Shown here one piece after another: positions 1 through 8,896 of a stretch of 64,000 nt of DNA. The notes below the pieces were generated by a model that saw only the letters and a list, made by a program, of their open reading frames with translations, was not told the origin of the DNA and did not search any database. The DNA lies in NCBI GenBank assembly GCA_963978905.1, contig OZ022260.1, forward strand, positions 273,725-337,724. The letters are read 5' to 3'. Positions within the stretch are counted from its first letter, which is position 1. Each line of letters begins with the position of its first letter. Source of the DNA: Trichostrongylus colubriformis (Eukaryota > Nematoda > Chromadorea > Rhabditida > Trichostrongylidae). Made by a program: the position numbers and the translations under genes.

Positions 1-284
1 GGGTTTCGCAGATCATAGCTTAGGAACTTCTGGGCAGCTACCCAGTTTCTGTAGACGGGTGGTAGAAGACAGCGGTGATTATACAATATTGCCTATGTCT
101 ATCTGAGAATTTTTTTGAGCACTGTTCTGGAAGAAAAGTCGCATCTGTCGTAAGACTTATGCACTGACCTAATGGCTAAATTATTTAATATAACTTTTGT
201 CTTTTAATTTCTATGACCCTTTTTGTAAGCGCACTTCTGTGCCGAAATATTTGTGTAGTTGTTCAATGTTGAAAATCATCACAG
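1..284. other. Left edge, no supported gene
   Basis: This stretch is AT-rich and stop-rich in all frames. I see no exon with convincing splice sites and no RNA gene. It may be intron or upstream sequence of the plus-strand gene whose first recognisable exon starts at 285, because that exon begins in phase and needs an upstream exon. Confidence 0.4.
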
Positions 285-402
285 ATTGATTGAGTACTGT
301 GGAATAGTCCATCGCGCTCAGGAAATGCAAATTAGCAAAGTGATGTTTCACGATGGCTATCTTCTACTGAATGGCAGGCGAGGAGGAGCCACCTCTTCCG
401 TA
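285..402 (+). CDS. Putative internal exon of the unknown plus-strand gene
   Basis: 118 bp, entered with one base completing a codon, then 39 codons from LIEYCGIV to GATSSV. The acceptor is ATCATCACAG and the donor GTAAGC. The following intron is 96 bp, a normal nematode size. Confidence 0.4.
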
Positions 403-2682
403 GTAAGCTATTATTGCAAATTTACATTGCTAAATATAGCTGAAATAGCTGAAATGTCAAATGCTCTCCTGAATCCACAGGAAATTTTATCCGTTTAGCT
501 GGATTTCCGGAAACTGTTCATGAAGCTGCTAGCATTGTACAAGATCTTCGGTGGAGTTGGCGATGATGACACACCGTACGATTTCGATGTGGTTCAGGAT
601 CCTATCGTAAGAAAAGAAAAGCAGGTGAGTATCAGTGCTATGCAAGTCGTTTTTAAGAGAGCGTATGCATGCAGGTCATTTCGTTTGATCGCGTATCTCT
701 TAAAGGAATCCACGGAAAAATGAGTTTCTTTGTTACCCATATATTCATGCTGCATTTGCCGAATAAGGGCCGCATGCAAATTTATGCGAAAAAAAAAGAG
801 AATTCGGCCAATAGACAGCCCCCCAAATTCTTGGCCGGGTGGGCGGGGCCTCCGAGTAAAAGCCCCGTCTTATCGTCCGCCGCGGTTGGGAGCGAGGAGT
901 GGAACTGCTCACCTTACCTTCTGGTTCTAGAATGCGTTTCCGACCGCGGGTAGACCTTCTCGAAGGACCCGCTCACCCGGCCAAGACTTCATGGTGCTGT
1001 ATCTTAGCCGGAATCACATTTTTCGCGTGAAACTTTGCATGCAGCCCTTATTAGGCTAATACAGCATAAATATATGGGTGACAAAGAAACTCATTTAACC
1101 ATGGACGATTCCTTTGATGTGCCTGAGTAAGAGTATGCGGACGGAAAAGGATGAATAAGAGTGAGAATTGAACTCCGTCTAGAAATGGGCTCGCTCCTAG
1201 TTGGGTGGAGCCAAGGTCGAAAATGCTTAGCACGTGGTGCTAGTAGCTAGTGTTGACATTGTGGAAGTCTTGCTATAAATAAGGTGGAGGAAACGCCTAC
1301 TGGGCTACACCAAAAGGTAAACACAAAATGTTACAGAAATTTTTGTAGATTATGACTATCGCCCGAAATTATCGGCTCTTGAGTAGAGGGCCAGAAGTGG
1401 ATAATTGACCACTCTAACGGCTGTGTAATGCTGCATAAGTGGAAATTTCATTAGAGCCATGAACTATCGACCGATATCGATCTATATTATGGGTTTTTGT
1501 GTGGAAGGCCGGAAATGGGTAATGGATCCCTCCAACGGGTTGATTATGCTACAGAAGTAAAATTCCCTTGATCCACGAACTACTGATCGATGTCGATTGA
1601 TATTACCGGTTTTTATGTTCAGGGCCTGAGGTGAGTAGTTGACCACTCCAGCAGATGGGTAATGCGGCAGTGGTGAAACTTCCATGGAACCACATCCCAA
1701 GGCACTGTTCAAAGTTCGCGATTCAGGCGATCGCGCGACTCGCGCATTTCAGGTGTATCATACTAATTGATACGTATCTTACCCTCTCCGCCTGAATCGC
1801 GAAATCTGAATAATGCCCAAAGATGATAAGTAATGGTGTTTTCAAAAGAGCAATGCCGATCGAACTACTGACGCCCATCGTGTGATGCGCGCAGTGGCGT
1901 GCGCCAGAAAACTAACGCATAAGTTTTCAACGACTCGTGACCGCGAGTAATATTCTTCTAATGGTTGTAATCAGTACCAAGTTCCCACAATGAGTTAGTG
2001 AATTAAGGAAATTTTTCCGTGTTCCGTTCATCAAAGTTGTCCATGTAAAAAATGTATTGCTTCGTACTCCTTAACTATCCTTACTAGATAAAAAATGCTC
2101 ACGCCTTGCTATACATAAAACGTCTATCTGCCTGTCTCTCTATCTGCTCGTCTGTCTCTCTGCTTGCTTGTCTCTCTATCTGTCTGCCTGTCTCTCTATG
2201 TCTGTCTGTACATCTGTACGGCTCCCCTCGTCTTCCACGAGATTACGCATTACATAAAAGACAACTTATGGGGATGGGGGTGTTTCGGATAGGTAGGGCA
2301 TAGGACAATGAGTAAGGAGCACACATGGATATTTTAGTTTCATTCACACGCTGGTAGGGTAGACCATAATGATGGCTTTCGCATTGATTTTCACTCACGT
2401 TTCCATTTTTTATTGTTTGGCTGGGAGTGCGACAGCATTCTAATACCTTCATGTCTTGGCAGTCATCAAGGGTCATGAATATGCATTCAGGCTCAGTTAG
2501 TGGAGCTGTTCAAAGCGGTTCATTTGATGAAAGAAAAGGTTCAAATACTGAAGGCAGATTTATATGCGCTTGCGATACGTAAGGAGTACGCCAAACGTTG
2601 TGCTGCACAAACGAGAAGGGAACGAGCTGCCGCTTCTGCAAGAGCATCTGCTTTCACATCTGAATTGAATATCACTGAGTAA
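285..2682 (+). CDS. Partial gene of unknown function with coiled-coil C-terminus (3 exons)
   Basis: Gene model join(285..402,499..624,2497..2682), 5' end not found. Seen: exon 285-402 follows an ACAG acceptor and ends before GTAAGC; exon 499-624 follows a TTTTATCCGTTTAG acceptor and ends at a strong CAG/GTGAGT donor; the last exon follows a CAG acceptor and ends in TAA at 2680-2682. All junctions are phase 0, which supports one reading frame. The predicted fragment is about 142 residues: a first part with LIEYCGIVHRAQ, an acidic stretch GGVGDDDTPYDFDVV, then a long helix-like, Lys/Arg/Ala-rich tail (EYAKRCAAQTRRERAAASAR). No signal peptide or membrane segment is visible in these exons. The 1.87-kb last intron holds a piggyBac-type MITE and other repeats. 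I do not recognise the family. The shared phase makes a real gene more likely than three chance ORFs, but the first exon is the weakest. Confidence 0.5.
499..624 (+). CDS. Internal exon of the unknown plus-strand gene
   Basis: 126 bp, 42 codons, phase 0 at both ends (LDFRKLF ... IVRKEKQ). An in-frame TAG at 496-498 lies immediately upstream, so the frame must enter by splicing there. The donor CAG/GTGAGT at 622-630 is a near-perfect consensus, which is the best support for the exon. Confidence 0.55.
704..1113. mobile_element. PiggyBac-type (TTAA) foldback MITE, copy 1
   Basis: The 410-bp element starts AGGAATCC and ends GGACGATTCCT, with arms that are near-perfect reverse complements over more than 150 bp each, so the whole element folds back. 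It is flanked by TTAA (700-703) and TTGA (1114-1117), a one-base decay of the TTAA duplication seen intact around copy 2 at 7890. TTAA target sites are the hallmark of piggyBac-superfamily transposition. There is no transposase, so it is non-autonomous. It sits in the last intron of the plus-strand gene. The GC-rich middle contains GGGTGGGCGGGGCCTCCGAG, shared with copy 2. Confidence 0.8.
1360..1695. repeat. Diverged tandem repeat, period about 117 bp, ~3 copies
   Basis: Three related units are seen, with the shared GGCC anchor at 1389, 1507 and 1623. Each unit has a TAAT-GACCACTCYAACGG-like block, a TAATGCTGCAGAAGTG-like block and an AACTAYYGAYCGATRTCGAT block. The copies are clearly diverged, so this is an old minisatellite or internal repeat of a decayed element. 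No open frame is maintained through the units. Confidence 0.65.
1701..1817. mobile_element. Short TIR element (MITE-like), ~117 bp
   Basis: The inverted arms include TTCGCGATTCAGGCG at 1715-1729 and its exact reverse complement at 1789-1803. They extend outward with mismatches to GGCA at 1701 and TGCC at 1817. The centre holds a smaller palindrome, GTATCATACTAATTGATAC. No clear target duplication is visible. It is too small to code and its superfamily is unassigned. Confidence 0.6.
2121..2208. repeat. Polypyrimidine TCTG/TCTC microsatellite
   Basis: The stretch is made almost only of C and T with G at TCTG/CCTG steps (CTGTCTCTCTATCTG-type units). It lies in the last intron of the plus-strand gene, about 290 bp before its final exon. 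Confidence 0.85.
2497..2682 (+). CDS. Terminal exon of the unknown plus-strand gene
   Basis: This exon has 61 codons plus TAA. The acceptor is GGCTCAG/TTAGTG; an alternative acceptor ATTCAG six bases earlier keeps the same frame and would add Ala-Gln. The encoded tail begins LVELFKAVHLMKEKVQILKA, with heptad-like spacing of hydrophobic residues, and continues as a basic, alanine-rich helix. It is probably a coiled coil or an interaction tail. Confidence 0.6.
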   Translation, partial: LVELFKAVHLMKEKVQILKADLYALAIRKEYAKRCAAQTRRERAAASARASAFTSELNITE

Positions 2683-3645
2683 TACCAGTAATTAGTTTCT
2701 TTTGAAATTGCATATGCTTGGTTTTGTTTTTGCTGTGTTAAATTCAGGGAGTTCGTAGGAAATTTTGTTTTGGCCCTTTTTGGGTTTCATGGTCCTCCAC
2801 GTAGTTTTTTTTGAATTTTTTTTTTGAAATATTGCCTTGTTTGTGCATTGTCTGCTCGCTACGAAGCTTCTTATTAATATTTGAAAACCGATTCGGCAAG
2901 TTTGCTGAATGTTTTTTCCTGTGAATCCCGTCCTGTGTAAGTCCATTCAGGCGCTGTACATTCTGTTAATGTAATGCAGTTTCACATTTCTCACGCTTCG
3001 GCTTCATAGCATTCTTCAGCGTCAACACGTGCTGTCTGTTACTGTTGAAACTTTCGGTAAACCGTATTGCCATTGCTAATAGCTGATAGCTGTGGTCACT
3101 GTTCTTCAGTTCCTTCGCTGAAATGCTTTCCACTTTAATATGTTTCACTATTTCAAATGTTCCACTTGTTCAAAGAACAACAACAACAACTTGGTTTCGC
3201 TGACACATGAAAGCTTTTAACTTCACCACGACTCCCAGTTATTTGGCGATTTTTTGTTCAGACCGTGAATTTTCGTTGGATAGATTGTATAAAGTTGAGG
3301 GCATGCTTGCGTAGATGTCAGTGAAACAAAAGTACCCACGACATAGAGTCGCCATCATGGGAGCAACGGTGTAAATGTCAGCTGGCCGCGCATTTTTTTT
3401 ACATATTTTCTAATTAAACTTCGTTGGATTCCGGAGGGATATCGATGAAATTCGCCCCAAATTATGCACACGTCATTTCCCTAGACTTGGAACCTTACTA
3501 TGAAGCTGTTATAAAACTTTCTATGAATTTCAAGTGATCCTTTTAGTGAAAGCTTATTTCTAGCAAGTTACAAAGTGAAAAATCTCAGTTATTCTCGGAG
3601 TCAATCTGCCCATAATTCTTCGGCATATCATATAAACTGTATTGT

Positions 3646-4057
3646 GAATGTATAACAACAACTGAAGCTCCAAAAGATCTATTCAAAAAACTCAAAAGAC
3701 CTCTCAAAGGTCTCAAAAGTTTTTTGAAATATTTTGCGATATTTCGGTGTATAACACCTTCTTCAGGCCTGAAACGTGGGAGTTAGCTAAATTATATGGT
3801 ATACTTTGTATAATGATAGCTTAGGCCCCGTCTCAAAAATTGTTTTTGGCGTGACTATTGACTATTTTTGAGACGGGCCCTAAGCTATTATTATACAAAG
3901 TATATCATATAATTTAGCTAACTCACACGTATCAAGCCTGAAGAAGGTGTTATAAGCCGAAATATCGCAAAATATTTCAAAAACTTTTGAGACTTTTGAG
4001 GGGTCTTTTGAGTTTTTTTAATAAACCTTTTGGAGCCTCAATTGTTGTTATACATTC
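3646..4057. mobile_element. 412-bp foldback (long inverted repeat) element
   Basis: The left arm starts GAATGTATAACAACAA and the right arm ends TTGTTGTTATACATTC. The arms match as reverse complements with scattered mismatches over about 190 bp each, leaving only a short centre around 3845-3862 (between CCCCGTCTCAAAAA and TTTTTGAGACGGG). There is no open frame of note and no convincing target duplication. A snapback transposon or a recent inverted duplication would both fit; the small mismatches suggest some age. Confidence 0.75.
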
Positions 4058-4375
4058 AGATAATCATGAGACTTCGGAACAGCACAATATTAAACTGTAT
4101 TGTATTCAACAACAACTTCTAAATATTTTATTTCTGTGCACATTAGTTATGCCATATGGCAACGCTGACAAGATCGTAGTGGCGCTAAAGCTGATCATGT
4201 CACTGGAATGCTGCATTATTGTTATTCTGGTGGACAATGTCTAAATGCTTCTAGCTGTATAATAAGAATCAGAAAATTTGTTCAGAGCGGCATTCAGTGC
4301 ATGTCTGATAAAAGTTGCATACTTACAATACATACATAATTACATACATAATGCAATATGTGAATGCACAGTACC

Positions 4376-4454
4376 CGTACTGCTGCGCAGTACCACCTAT
4401 GCAACGTTCGGCAATCCGGGTGACGGCAATGAAGTGCTAACCGGCTTCATTGCC
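4376..4454. other. Two adjacent perfect hairpins
   Basis: Hairpin 1 is GTACTGC-TGC-GCAGTAC (about 4376-4392). Hairpin 2 has a perfect 10-bp stem, GGCAATGAAG at 4425-4434 and CTTCATTGCC at 4445-4454, around a 10-base loop. They may be remnants of a small TIR element or a structured RNA; nothing else in the sequence decides between these. Confidence 0.4.
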
Positions 4455-4573
4455 TTCAATATAAAAAAAATCCGCAACAATAAACCCGTAGCTTATCTAC
4501 TGGAAATTATAGAAAGATGAGTTTAGTGAGCATATTCTAAGATTGTCGAACGTCAGAGGAATGTACAAAAATC

Positions 4574-4593
4574 ATTCTACTACTACTACTACA
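4574..4593. repeat. (TAC)n microsatellite
   Basis: A short run of about six TAC units in intergenic DNA. Confidence 0.8.
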
Positions 4594-5032
4594 GGCAAGA
4601 AATACAAATTGTATAACAGCACTCTGTTTCGAAATTTGTAAGTAGGGCATGCCCATTAAGTCCCTGAATGAATTTGAAGGCCGTCTTCAACTGGAGGAGT
4701 CAGAAAGACAACAACGCGTTTAGATCGCCTGTTCAGATCAGAGTCACAGACAGTCGACGTATTCCTACAGCTAATTTCGTAGCCAAAGCTGCAGTAGATG
4801 ATGAAAAGGTTCTCTTGTTGGTGATGAGAGATGTACCGGCAACAATGAACACAAAGATATGTGTGTGTGGCTAAGGTGTGATTACTGTGAAGGTGGTGAT
4901 CGCGTTGCACAGCTATGCGAAAACGCAATACGGCAATGGGAAGGAGTAGTTACCACGTATCAAAAGTAGAACCTGGCAGTGTGCTGTGTACAGAGGTGGA
5001 GTTAAGTGAAGGCTAGACAATATCTCAGCAAT

Positions 5033-5143
5033 TCATGTACGAATGGCATCACCATCGAGGAGTAACATCTCCTGACCGGTGACTTCATTGCGAGCGTTCA
5101 CTAAGACCCGATAACAGTTGAAATTTAGAAGTCTCAGTGGTAT
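5033..5143 (-). CDS. PTR locus, putative terminal exon with stop
   Basis: The acceptor is GTTTCATTTCAG, followed by 36 codons in phase 0 from IPLRLLNF to GDAIRT and TGA at 5035-5033. It gives a short, non-hydrophobic cytoplasmic tail after the last membrane helix, as PTR proteins have. The tail itself has no recognisable motif, so this exon rests on splice sites and phase. Confidence 0.55.
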   Translation of the reverse strand: MPLRLLNFNCYRVLVNARNEVTGQEMLLLDGDAIRT

Positions 5144-5279
5144 CTGAAATGAAACATGACTGAATCAATACGAAATGAGTCTTTGGGTTCCAAAAGTCTT
5201 TGGTTAGGAAATTGAAAAAGATGAAGAATATGGATTGAAGTAAATCAGTGAGAAATGGAGCACGTTTAATAGTACATAC

Positions 5280-5375
5280 CTGTGAAAGAAAAGCGGGCAG
5301 TAGCACCAGTCCGTGCCACAATCCCCAGATGACCACTAGAGTTATTGTTTTAACAAACACCAGCGGAATGTAGTT
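5280..5375 (-). CDS. PTR locus, exon for the last transmembrane helix
   Basis: 96 bp, 32 codons, phase 0 on both sides, acceptor TTGATTCCAG and donor CAG/GTATGT. It encodes NYIPLVFVKTITLVV followed by IWGLWHGLVLLPAFLSQ. The F-K-T...HG-L-LP-LS pattern is the characteristic end of the Patched/PTR family, where the last helix closes with HGL(V/I)xLP. Confidence 0.88.
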
Positions 5376-5573
5376 CTGGAATCAATACCGTAATCGTCAA
5401 TACATGATTATCCAGGAGTACTCAATGTCACAAAGGCAGCGCGGTAACGGTAATTCGATTTTACCGTTCCCTCGTTTTATCATTGATACTGACTAATGGA
5501 GGTTTTCACTACGAAAGCTGACGTCAGGCAGCAGTAATTTCTATCAATACAGGGTAATACGATACGATAAGTA

Positions 5574-6086
5574 GGGTGTGTACCCATATGTCAGGATGCC
5601 GCGCGGCACAAAGTGGCGAGCGAAGTTTTCGTGCGAGGTGGTTGCCTGCGTGGGAATCACGTGTAGCTGCGTAAGAAGGGCCGCGACCGTAACTATACCT
5701 ATTTTTATTCATTTCGCTGTTATTTTGAGATTGTTTCGAATTGTTTTCATTTGCATAGACACGATTCAGTTCACTTTAAATGTTTTCAGTCCACCCCTGG
5801 TTGACTACGGCGTTTTGCATGCATTCATCCCATCCCCGTTCATCCCAGCCAAAAGTGTACTGAAAACTTTCGAATTGAACAAATTTAACCAAATCCTGGC
5901 TGTTGAGATAAAAAACTGCTTGAAAACAAGCCTAATACAGTGGTGAAATTAATAAACTTAGGCGTAGATACGGTCTTCGCCCTCTTACGCAATTACACGC
6001 GATTCCCACCGAGGGCAGACTACTAGCGCGCCAATGTCGCGCGGAGAACGTCGCGATGCGGCATCCTGACATAAGGGTACACACCC
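5574..6086. mobile_element. Mutator-like MITE with 9-bp target-site duplication
   Basis: The 513-bp element has long terminal inverted repeats beginning GGGTGTGTACCC and continuing through TATGTCAGGATGCCGC (left arm inward from 5574, right arm inward from 6086). The arms remain alignable for about 130 bp to GCGTAAGAAGGG / CCCTCTTACGC. A perfect 9-bp direct repeat CGATAAGTA flanks it at 5565-5573 and 6087-6095. Long TIRs starting with G and a 9-bp duplication point to the Mutator (MULE) superfamily. The ~250-bp AT-rich centre has no transposase. It lies in a PTR intron. Confidence 0.82.
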
Positions 6087-6695
6087 CGATAAGTATCACT
6101 TTATTATCATTTTCGTTAACACCTAAGTCAATATGCCGCGGTCCATCGTATGAGGCGGTCTCTGGTATGAAAGGCGGAACATGTTAGACGCAATGTCTCC
6201 TCCAAAACTTGGGGGCGGATTTCGCCACATATGGTCTTCTTGAGCCCTAGTTTTCATTTACATAACAGGAGTTTCTCATTGCCCGCATCCCCTACCACTC
6301 TCTCCGAATAAAGCCTACACGAAAGTCGACGATTTACATAGAAACAGTGAAACATAATTTGAGATTACTTCACTATAAAATCGACTGAGAAGGCACCTTG
6401 CAATAAAATGACATCCGAAGGCAAGGAATACACTGAGCATGAGGATGGGGTGGCTACTGCTGAGCCCTAACCGACTCCCATTTCATTGAAGGTGCTTCCC
6501 GTTCCGAACCCAACGTCCACACCCATGCTTTCACTTTTTGAGGCTTTCAAGGATAATTCAGGTGTCGAACGGGGTTTCTTTTCTTGGGTGATAAAAGTGC
6601 CCATAAGTCAGAGAACAGAGGCATAGGTAGCTTGCAGCTTATCAAATATATGAACAGGAATCATAGAGTGTACAAAAATTGTAGGGCGACCTCAC

Positions 6696-6854
6696 CTGAA
6701 GGACAACGATGGGCAGAATGCAGATAACTGTGGAAATTCCAGCTTGTGACATTGGCCACGCAATGTTGCTGATTGTATTTCGCATTCTACTGTACGGTGT
6801 GTCAAGCTCGACTCGAATCTCTTGTCCTTTTCTAATTACATCACGATATGACAG
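6696..6854 (-). CDS. PTR locus, exon for C-terminal SSD-like membrane segment
   Basis: 159 bp, 53 codons, phase 0, acceptor AATACTTCAG and donor CAG/GTGAGG. It runs from LSYRDVIRKG through ELDTPYSRMRNTISNIAWPM and SQAGISTVICILPIVVLQ. The layout of a cytoplasmic loop, then I-A-W-P-x-x-Q-A-G-x-S-T, then a hydrophobic helix, is the typical PTR arrangement after the GxSVD-type helix. That preceding helix is not clearly found upstream. The frame is open for 11 further codons upstream of the chosen acceptor. Confidence 0.88.
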
Positions 6855-6909
6855 CTGAAGTATTTTGAACTTTTCATCTCGAATATCTTGTGCAATTGCT
6901 CATTCGGCC

Positions 6910-7015
6910 GCGTTCATACTTGGCGCAACGGCAGCGACGGCAGCAAAATCGTGTGCCGCCGGCGGCGGGTACATGATTTTGTTGCCGTCGCCGCCAGTGC
7001 GCAAAGTATGAACGC
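6910..7015. mobile_element. ~106-bp palindromic hairpin element
   Basis: The arms GCGTTCATACTT (6910) and AAGTATGAACGC (ending 7015) continue inward as GGCAGCGACGGCAGCAAAATC against GATTTTGTTGCCGTCGCCGCC. The centre is GC-rich (GCCGCCGGCGGC). It is a small non-autonomous element or an inverted duplication inside a PTR intron. No clear target duplication is seen. Confidence 0.65.
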
Positions 7016-7427
7016 ACCCTAGATAGGCGGATGCCAAAGACCACTCTTAGAGGGAGCGCTGGGATTTTACGCTTATCAAAATGTTGCTGACCGCCTGTAC
7101 CACAGAGATATTACGTAGCATACCCAAATAAAACTTGGTCCACTATTGACAGTTCGAACATTTCCTCATGTCTGGTGTATCATTACTATAGCAAATCCGC
7201 GTGCTTGCGGCTTCCGAAGCAATGCGTGCGAGTTGGAGGTGCCGTAAGCAGTTCGGTCCCAAAGCCACTACCGTTTCCTTACGATTACAATAGAGCTAGG
7301 ATACGTGATCGCTTCAGTACTCAACAACAACTGCAGGTTACACGCAGCATTGCGAAATCTTGATGTAGGGAGAAACCCCGTGCGGCAACTTTTCCATAAA
7401 CGTTCATAGGTGAACTCGTGTACATGA

Positions 7428-7546
7428 AGCATAAGTGAAAAGATGATACGTACTGTACTCCAGCGAAGACGATCGAAGTAAAGCGACGAACCACTCACGG
7501 TAATACAGACAAAGGCAAACATTATAGAAACCCCTGGAAACGAATA
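7428..7546 (-). CDS. Possible degraded PTR exon (low confidence)
   Basis: After an acceptor AGTAGTTCAG the frame reads KMYSFPGVSIMFAFVCIT and could continue to LRWSTVRIIFSLM. The hydrophobic stretch and its position, just upstream of the exon at 6696-6854, fit the membrane pair that precedes the cytoplasmic loop in PTR proteins. The conserved G-x-S-V-D-type motif is not present and the downstream donor is unclear; a GTGAGT lies inside the reading at about 7492. It may be decayed remnant or chance. Confidence 0.25.
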
Positions 7547-7889
7547 CATCTTCTGAACTACTCAATAAATGATCAAAAATCGGCATAAAGCAGACTTCAG
7601 GTACATTGGAATAAGTTTCAACTTGTACTATTCCCGTAAAAACGAGCAATCTAATTTTTCGTTTGTTACTTACTTTTTACCAAAAGAAGATACCCATTTT
7701 GGTTACCCATTTTGGTTTTGGAAAATATTTCACTGAGTTCATCAGGAATGCACCATAGAAGCACCTACAGCCTTTCATTTCACTTTCCATTTACTTAATG
7801 CATTTTGAAGACTTCAGCGGATGGTGGAGAATTTCGGCTTTTAAGTTCCTTGGGCGGGAACGTGCGGCGCATTTGACAACAATAATTAA

Positions 7890-8310
7890 AGGAATGGTTC
7901 AAGGAAAAAGGAGTTTCATTGTTACCAATATATTTATATTGTATTTGCTTATAAGGGCCACATGCAAAATTTTATGCGAAAAAGTGAGAATTCGGCTAAG
8001 ATACAGCTCCCCAAATTCTTGGACGGGTGGGCGGGGCCTCCGAGCAAAAGCTCCGCCCTGTCGTTCGCCATGATTGGGAACAGAGAGTGGTATCGCTAAC
8101 GTGATTTTCTGTTCCTGCAATGCGTCTCTGACCTGAGCGGACGAGAGATGACACTTGCTCGGTGGCCCCGCCCACCGGGACGAGAATTTGGGGAGCTGTA
8201 TCTTAGCCGAATTCCCACTCTTTCGCGTGAAACTTTGCATGCGGCTCTTATTAGGCAAATACAACATAAAATGGGTGATAGAGATACTCATTTTTTCGTG
8301 GACGATTCCT
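7890..8310. mobile_element. PiggyBac-type (TTAA) foldback MITE, copy 2
   Basis: The 421-bp element starts AGGAATGG and ends GACGATTCCT, with perfect TTAA on both sides (7886-7889 and 8311-8314). The arms pair along nearly the full length; for example GAATTCGGCTAAGATACAGC on the left matches GCTGTATCTTAGCCGAATTC on the right. It is homologous to the copy at 704-1113, with a more diverged centre. It occupies most of the intron just downstream of PTR exon 8339-8447, that is, the place where the missing PTR core would be expected. Confidence 0.85.
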
Positions 8311-8338
8311 TTAACAATGAGATGATGATTGTGCTCAC

Positions 8339-8447
8339 CATGAACGACACTGATTAATAGCAATAAAGTCAAACCTGTGGCGAAGTAAGGCGACATTCGT
8401 TGAGCATCCTTATTCATTTCGGTGTCCACGATCTCGGCTCCGATCAC
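8339..8447 (-). CDS. PTR locus, exon entering the second transmembrane helix
   Basis: 109 bp, 36 codons plus one base. The acceptor is CGATTCTAG, starting at GTG; the donor is CATG/GTGAGC. It encodes VIGAEIVDTEMNKDAQRMSP and then the hydrophobic YFATGLTLLLLISV. In PTR proteins this is the junction from the first extracellular domain (D-x-E-hydrophilic stretch, then S-P-Y/F) into helix 2 of the sterol-sensing domain. The open frame continues into the MITE, but the donor marks the exon end. Confidence 0.85.
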
Positions 8448-8626
8448 CTAGAATCGAACCATCTTAGGAAAAACGAAACAACGTCTTCGTTTGCACTTTT
8501 AAATAGACTACTGAGTAGAATATAACGCATTGCAAAGCGTAATTTATAATCACAGTTGCGACGAATGGAAAGGTGATGCGATCTGTCACCTCCCTGTTCA
8601 TTATCACTTGAAAACACCGGGAGTGG

Positions 8627-8662
8627 GCAAGTTCCTTACGGTGCCGTAAGTTCGTTACTTGC
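8627..8662. other. Imperfect hairpin
   Basis: The arms are GCAAGT...CTTACGG (8627-8641) and CCGTAAG...ACTTGC (8644-8662), with a two-base centre and a small asymmetric bulge. Confidence 0.5.
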
Positions 8663-8896
8663 ACACGGGACGCCTTGCCAAGATGTCGAGTGTTCCTTAT
8701 GGTTTTTTATGAACACCTTTCTCGCTTTTCCGCTTAGTCCCTTTCGAAGTTTTTCTTGTTTGTTGCCGTGTGCTGTTTTATTGTTTAACAGCATCATGGA
8801 TGAAATCAAATTCGCCCTACGCGACATCAAATGACAATGGCTCGACCAGCCTGAAGCGTGCAACTCAAGGAAGCGTGCTAAAATCGTAATAGCGCC

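Larger units (their letters stand above)
2683..5032. other. Intergenic region between convergent genes
   Basis: About 2.35 kb lies between the stop of the plus-strand gene and the stop of the minus-strand PTR locus. It contains a foldback element (3646-4057), a CAA run near 3176-3190, two small perfect hairpins (4376-4454) and a TAC microsatellite (4574-4593). The scattered short open frames lack splice signals or recognisable protein features. I see no supported gene. Confidence 0.6.

Noticed and set aside
2207..2221. TGTACATCTGTACGG as an outlying satellite unit.
   Set aside because: Only one GTAC pair at 9-10 bp spacing, at the end of a TCTG microsatellite. It is more likely chance than a seed of the array.
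5574..5946. 122-codon plus-strand open frame starting at 5578.
   Set aside because: It begins inside the MULE-type terminal inverted repeat and has no domain or splice context, so it is a by-product of the element.
8148..8357. Plus-strand open frames inside the MITEs (also 669-953 and 7798-8073).
   Set aside because: The similar peptides in both MITE copies reflect shared DNA, not coding constraint; frames and stops differ between copies.
7899..8447. A 182-codon minus-strand open frame as one protein.
   Set aside because: Only its first 36 codons are PTR-like (exon 8339-8447). After a GTGAGC donor it runs into the inverted-repeat MITE, so the rest is read-through of a transposon.
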